Source: Dehalococcoidia bacterium (GTDB taxonomy: Bacteria; Chloroflexota; Dehalococcoidia; UBA2979). From it: 18,393 bases of DNA. Positions 15,364 through 18,393 of the stretch are shown here, piece after piece; within the stretch, counting starts at the first letter, position 1, and every line of letters begins with the position of its first letter. The notes under the pieces were generated by a model. It did not search any database. It had not been told where the DNA came from and saw nothing but the letters and a program-made list of their open reading frames with translations. The position numbers were made by a program, and so were the translations under genes. Location of the stretch: the NCBI GenBank assembly GCA_004297315.1, contig SCTU01000083.1:1-18393 (forward strand), written 5' to 3'.

Positions 15364-15375
15364 TATACTCGACCG
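15364..15375 (+). promoter_or_regulatory. Leaderless-type -10 box for ligA
   Basis: TATACT (15364-15369) is five of six to the -10 consensus and ends six bases before GTG 15376; there is no Shine-Dalgarno sequence. Together with the TACACT box on the other strand it makes an 84-base divergent promoter region between hisH and ligA. Confidence 0.5.
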
Positions 15376-17484
15376 GTGACCACTTCAGAGCCCTCCCGGC
15401 GGCCCCGCAGCGCGCGTACGCAGACCCGCGACGACAGCGCCGCCCCGGAAGCCGCCCGCGAACGCGTCGAGGCGCTTCGCATCGAAATCCTCGAGCACGA
15501 CCGTCGCTACTACGAACTGGCCCAGCCGACGATTGGTGACAGCCAGTACGACGCCCTCGTACGCGAACTGCGCGACCTCGAGACGACGTATCCCGAACTT
15601 GTCACCCCGGACTCGCCGACGCAACGCGTCTCCGGCCGCCCCGCCGAGGGCTTCGCGGTCGTCCGGCACCGCGAGCCGATGCTCTCGCTGGGGAACGTCT
15701 TCGGGCGGGACGAGCTAATGGCGTGGCACCAGCGTGTCGTCCGGCTGACCGAGCGCGAGGACATCGCCTTCGTCTGCGAGCCGAAGATCGACGGGCTCGC
15801 GATCGCCCTCGTCTACCGCGACGGCAGATTCGTCCAGGGGGCGACGCGCGGCGACGGCAGTCGAGGCGAGAACATCACGCCCAACCTCGAGACCATCCGG
15901 TCGCTCCCGAAGCGACTGAAGGCCGCCAAGGGACGCCCGCTCCCGCCTGAGTTCGAGGTCCGCGGAGAGGTCTATCTCTCGAAGGCGGAGTTCGCGCGCC
16001 TGAACGCCGAGCGTGCCGAGGCGGGTGAGCAGCTGTACATGAACCCGCGCAACACCGCCGCCGGCTCGCTGCGCCAACTCGACGCAAGCATCACTGCATC
16101 GCGCCGCCTCGACCTCTTCGCGTACCAACTCGGCTGGTCGGAGGGGAACCGCCCCGCGTCCACGCATGCCGCGGCGATCGCCTGGCTGCACGACCTCGGC
16201 TTCCCGACGAACCCGCTCGCGCAGCGCTTCGAGTCGATCGAGGAGGTCGCCGGCTTCTGTGAGGCGTGGGCGGAGCAACGCGACGCCCTCGACTACGAGA
16301 TCGACGGAGTCGTGGTGAAGGTGGATGACTTCGGCCTGCAGCGCGCGCTCGGCGTGGTCGGGCGCGAGCCGCGCTGGGCGGTCGCCTGGAAATTCCCCGC
16401 CGAACAGGCCGTCACACGGCTGCGTGAGATCCAGGTTTCAGTCGGGCGGACGGGCGTCCTCACCCCATTCGCCGCGCTGGAGCCGGTCTTCGTCGGCGGC
16501 GCCCACGTCGGAATGGCGACGCTCCACAACTTCGACCACGTCCGGAAACTGGACGTGCGATCCGGCGACGATGTGATCGTGCAGCGTGCGGGCGACGTGA
16601 TCCCGCAGGTCGTGGGACCCGTGCTGGCCTCGCGCGCGGGCCGTGAGGACGAGCTGCGCGAGTTCCAGATGCCCGAGGCCTGCCCGGTCTGCCAGGCGCC
16701 CGTTGAGCACGACGAGGGCGAGGCCGCCTACTACTGCTCCAACCCGGACTGCCCTGTGCGCATCTCGCGCTCGCTGGAGCACTACACCTCGCGCGGCGCG
16801 CTCGACATCGAGGGCTTCGGCGAGGAACGCTGCAGGATGCTGGTGCAACTCGGCTTCGTGCGGTCGCTGGCCGACCTGTACACGCTTCCCGACCAGCGCG
16901 AGGCACTGCTTGAGATCGAGGGCATCGGGCCGAAGACGCTGGACGCCCTCCTTGCCAACCTCGAGGCGAGCAGGCGCCAGCCGCTCCACCGTCTGTTGAT
17001 CGGCCTTGGCATCCGCCACGTGGGCGGCGAGACGGCGCGCGCGCTCGCGATGCACTTCGGCACGCTGGACGGGCTGCGCACGGCGACACTGGAGGACCTC
17101 CTGGCGGTGGACGGCATTGGCCCGGTCGTCGCCGAGACCGTCTTCGCGTGGTTTCAGGATGAGCGCCACCGGGCACTCCTCGACCGGCTGGTCGGGGCCG
17201 GCGTGCGCACGTCGGAGGATGTCTCCTCGCGCGGCGGGATCCTGGACGGCCTCTCGATCGTCGTGACCGGCTCGCTCGAACGTTGGTCGCGAGATGAGGT
17301 CGAGACGCTGATCAAGTCGTTGGGCGGCAAGGTCCTCGCCAGCCCCTCGAAGAAGACCTCGTTCGTCGTCGCGGGCAACGGCGGCGGCAGCAAGCGCGAG
17401 AAAGCCGAGGCGGCCGGCGTCGAGGTGATCGACGAGGCCGAGTTTGTCAGGCGTCTTCGCGAGCGCGGTTGGGGAGGCGACTAG
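15376..17484 (+). CDS. ligA: NAD-dependent DNA ligase LigA
   Basis: LigA seals nicks in replication and repair using NAD+. The 702-residue protein is complete. Domain Ia (about 25-90) has the YYELAQPTIGDSQYD NAD-binding motif; the adenylation domain carries the AMP-accepting K137 in CEPKIDGLA, then ATRGDGSRGENITPN and DYEIDGVVVKVD. An OB fold follows (about 340-420), then a four-cysteine zinc finger (C436, C439, C454, C459), helix-hairpin-helix repeats (IEGIGPKTL, VDGIGPVVAE) and a BRCT domain (about 620-702, VVTGSLERWSRDEVE). The first 22 residues are a polar, Arg-rich extension. GTG 15376 is supported by the TATACT box six bases upstream. The next gene starts on the base after the TAG stop. 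Confidence 0.98.
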   Translation: MTTSEPSRRPRSARTQTRDDSAAPEAARERVEALRIEILEHDRRYYELAQPTIGDSQYDALVRELRDLETTYPELVTPDSPTQRVSGRPAEGFAVVRHREPMLSLGNVFGRDELMAWHQRVVRLTEREDIAFVCEPKIDGLAIALVYRDGRFVQGATRGDGSRGENITPNLETIRSLPKRLKAAKGRPLPPEFEVRGEVYLSKAEFARLNAERAEAGEQLYMNPRNTAAGSLRQLDASITASRRLDLFAYQLGWSEGNRPASTHAAAIAWLHDLGFPTNPLAQRFESIEEVAGFCEAWAEQRDALDYEIDGVVVKVDDFGLQRALGVVGREPRWAVAWKFPAEQAVTRLREIQVSVGRTGVLTPFAALEPVFVGGAHVGMATLHNFDHVRKLDVRSGDDVIVQRAGDVIPQVVGPVLASRAGREDELREFQMPEACPVCQAPVEHDEGEAAYYCSNPDCPVRISRSLEHYTSRGALDIEGFGEERCRMLVQLGFVRSLADLYTLPDQREALLEIEGIGPKTLDALLANLEASRRQPLHRLLIGLGIRHVGGETARALAMHFGTLDGLRTATLEDLLAVDGIGPVVAETVFAWFQDERHRALLDRLVGAGVRTSEDVSSRGGILDGLSIVVTGSLERWSRDEVETLIKSLGGKVLASPSKKTSFVVAGNGGGSKREKAEAAGVEVIDEAEFVRRLRERGWGGD

Positions 17485-18393
17485 ATGGCGACCGCAGCCG
17501 AGATCGAGAAGTACCGGTCGTTCCTGGCGGAAGAGGTCGACGGGCTGTTCATCTACCAGCGCCTGGCCGGGGTCGAGGACGACGAGTCGCTCCGGGACAT
17601 CTATCTGCGGTTGGCCGAGACGGAGGTGCGACATCTCGACCTTTGGCGCGAGCAACTTCGCCTCGCCGGCGTCGATGACAGTCCGCCCGGACCGTCCAAC
17701 CGTGCACGCATCCTCATGTGGATCGCGGAGCGCTTCGGGACGGACCTCGTCCTGCCAGTGATCAAGTCCTTCGAGCGCGGCGCGACCGACATGTACACCG
17801 GGGACTCGATCGCCGAAGAAGCCGGACTCCCCGAAGACGAGGCCTCGCATGCCCGGGTGTTCGACGCGATCTCCCGCGGCAAGGGCCGCGGCCTCCAGGG
17901 TTCCGTGATCGGTCGTGTCGAGTCGCGACATCGCGCGCTCGGCAGCGGGAACGCGCTGCGCGCGGCCGTCCTCGGCGCCAACGACGGACTGGTTTCGAAC
18001 CTCGCGCTGGTCGCCGGCTTCGCCGGGGCCGCGCCGGGACAGGACACGATCATCCTCGCCGGCGTCGCCGGCCTGCTGGCCGGCGCGGCCTCGATGGCGC
18101 TGGGTGAGTGGATCTCCGTCACGTCGTCGCGCGAGGCGGCCGAGGCTCAGATCGAGCAGGAGCGCGAGGAACTGCGCCTCAACCCGGAGGCGGAGCGCGC
18201 CGAACTGGCCCTGATCTACCAGGCGAAGGGCCTGCCCAAAACAGAAGCCGAAGCGCTCGCCACCGTGCTGCTGAAGGATCCCGAGCATGCCCTCGCGACG
18301 CTGGCCCGGGAAGAGTTGGGGATCGTGCCGGAAGACCTGGGCTCGCCCTGGTCCGCGGCGATCGCGTCGTTCATCCTGTTCGCCCTCGGGGCC
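17485..18393 (+). CDS. Ferritin-like/VIT1-CCC1 fusion iron transporter, MbfA-like (3' end outside window)
   Basis: The frame runs 303 residues to the window edge with no stop. Residues 1-135 are a rubrerythrin/ferritin-like four-helix region: AEEVDGLFIYQRLA (15-28), ExxH at 47-50 (AETEVRH) and a second ExxH at 119-122 (EDEASH), so E17, E47, H50, E112 or E111, E119 and H122 could bind two irons. Residues 155 onwards are a VIT1/CCC1 iron-manganese transporter: LRAAVLGANDGLVSNLALVA (158-177), then MALGEWISVTS (204-214) and the acidic Glu-rich cytoplasmic helices (217-285) that bind metal in VIT proteins. The same architecture occurs in MbfA iron exporters of alpha-proteobacteria. A GGGGAGG ribosome site seven bases before ATG 17485 lies within ligA. 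At least two more helices must lie beyond the window. Confidence 0.88.
   Translation, partial: MATAAEIEKYRSFLAEEVDGLFIYQRLAGVEDDESLRDIYLRLAETEVRHLDLWREQLRLAGVDDSPPGPSNRARILMWIAERFGTDLVLPVIKSFERGATDMYTGDSIAEEAGLPEDEASHARVFDAISRGKGRGLQGSVIGRVESRHRALGSGNALRAAVLGANDGLVSNLALVAGFAGAAPGQDTIILAGVAGLLAGAASMALGEWISVTSSREAAEAQIEQEREELRLNPEAERAELALIYQAKGLPKTEAEALATVLLKDPEHALATLAREELGIVPEDLGSPWSAAIASFILFALGA

Noticed and set aside
16438..18288. 616-codon - strand frame opposite ligA and the ferritin-VIT gene
   Set aside because: It spans two convincing genes in antisense, ignores their boundaries and has no domain-like pattern.

Overview
This is a compact, high-GC (about two thirds G+C by eye) bacterial chromosomal segment. 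It carries 20 confident protein genes plus two low-evidence ones (a 43-residue reading frame and a gene tail), no RNA genes, no mobile elements, no CRISPR and no recognisable repeats. The largest gene-free stretch is only about 165 bases (between dedA and rplU). The mixture suggests a member of Chloroflexota, perhaps a Dehalococcoidia/Tepidiforma-like lineage: a PII-like cyclic-di-AMP receptor, a free-standing FbiB-type nitroreductase beside cofC/cofD, YqhQ-like DUF1385, HD-GYP and FmdB proteins, and an L27 with no Prp-cleaved leader. That assignment is inference; a high-GC actinobacterium is the main alternative and no marker here settles it.

Layout. (1) Bases 1-594, + strand: the tail of an unidentified gene, a 43-residue membrane micro-protein, and a DarA/PstA-type c-di-AMP receptor, the last two coupled by TGATG. 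(2) 627-1883, - strand: a protein with two HD-GYP-like domains whose metal sites are eroded in complementary ways. (3) 2017-3168, +: an exported parallel beta-helix protein. (4) 5036-3165, -: a tight operon rnhB-yraN-fmdB-fmdB read from a leaderless-type promoter. (5) 5151-7454, +: a small tautomerase, then ftsH with its own promoter and a strong hairpin terminator at 7482-7509 shared with the convergent gene. (6) 8242-7538, -: a DedA membrane protein whose true start seems to be a CTG. (7) 8332-9267, +: rplU-rpmA-rpmE with a good promoter and a terminator. (8) 9324-12418, +: DUF1385-cofD-cofC-FbiB-like reductase, all overlapping, a coenzyme F420 module. (9) 15291-12405, -: hisH-hisA-hisF plus a HAD phosphatase. 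(10) 15376-18393, +: ligA followed directly by a ferritin-VIT fusion that is cut off by the window end.

How the parts work together: HisH/HisF form IGP synthase and HisA supplies its substrate; the co-transcribed HAD enzyme could supply the missing histidinol-phosphatase activity. CofC activates the phospho-acid (2-phospholactate or PEP), CofD moves it to the deazaflavin Fo, and the nitroreductase-fold protein resembles the FbiB C-terminal domain that reduces dehydro-F420-0; the glutamate ligase CofE and Fo synthase are not in the window. RnhB and LigA serve replication and repair.

Regulatory pattern: three genes (rnhB, DUF1385, ligA) have a TANNNT -10 hexamer exactly six bases before the start codon and no Shine-Dalgarno sequence, which predicts leaderless mRNAs; other transcription units use TACACT -10 boxes with leaders and good Shine-Dalgarno sites.
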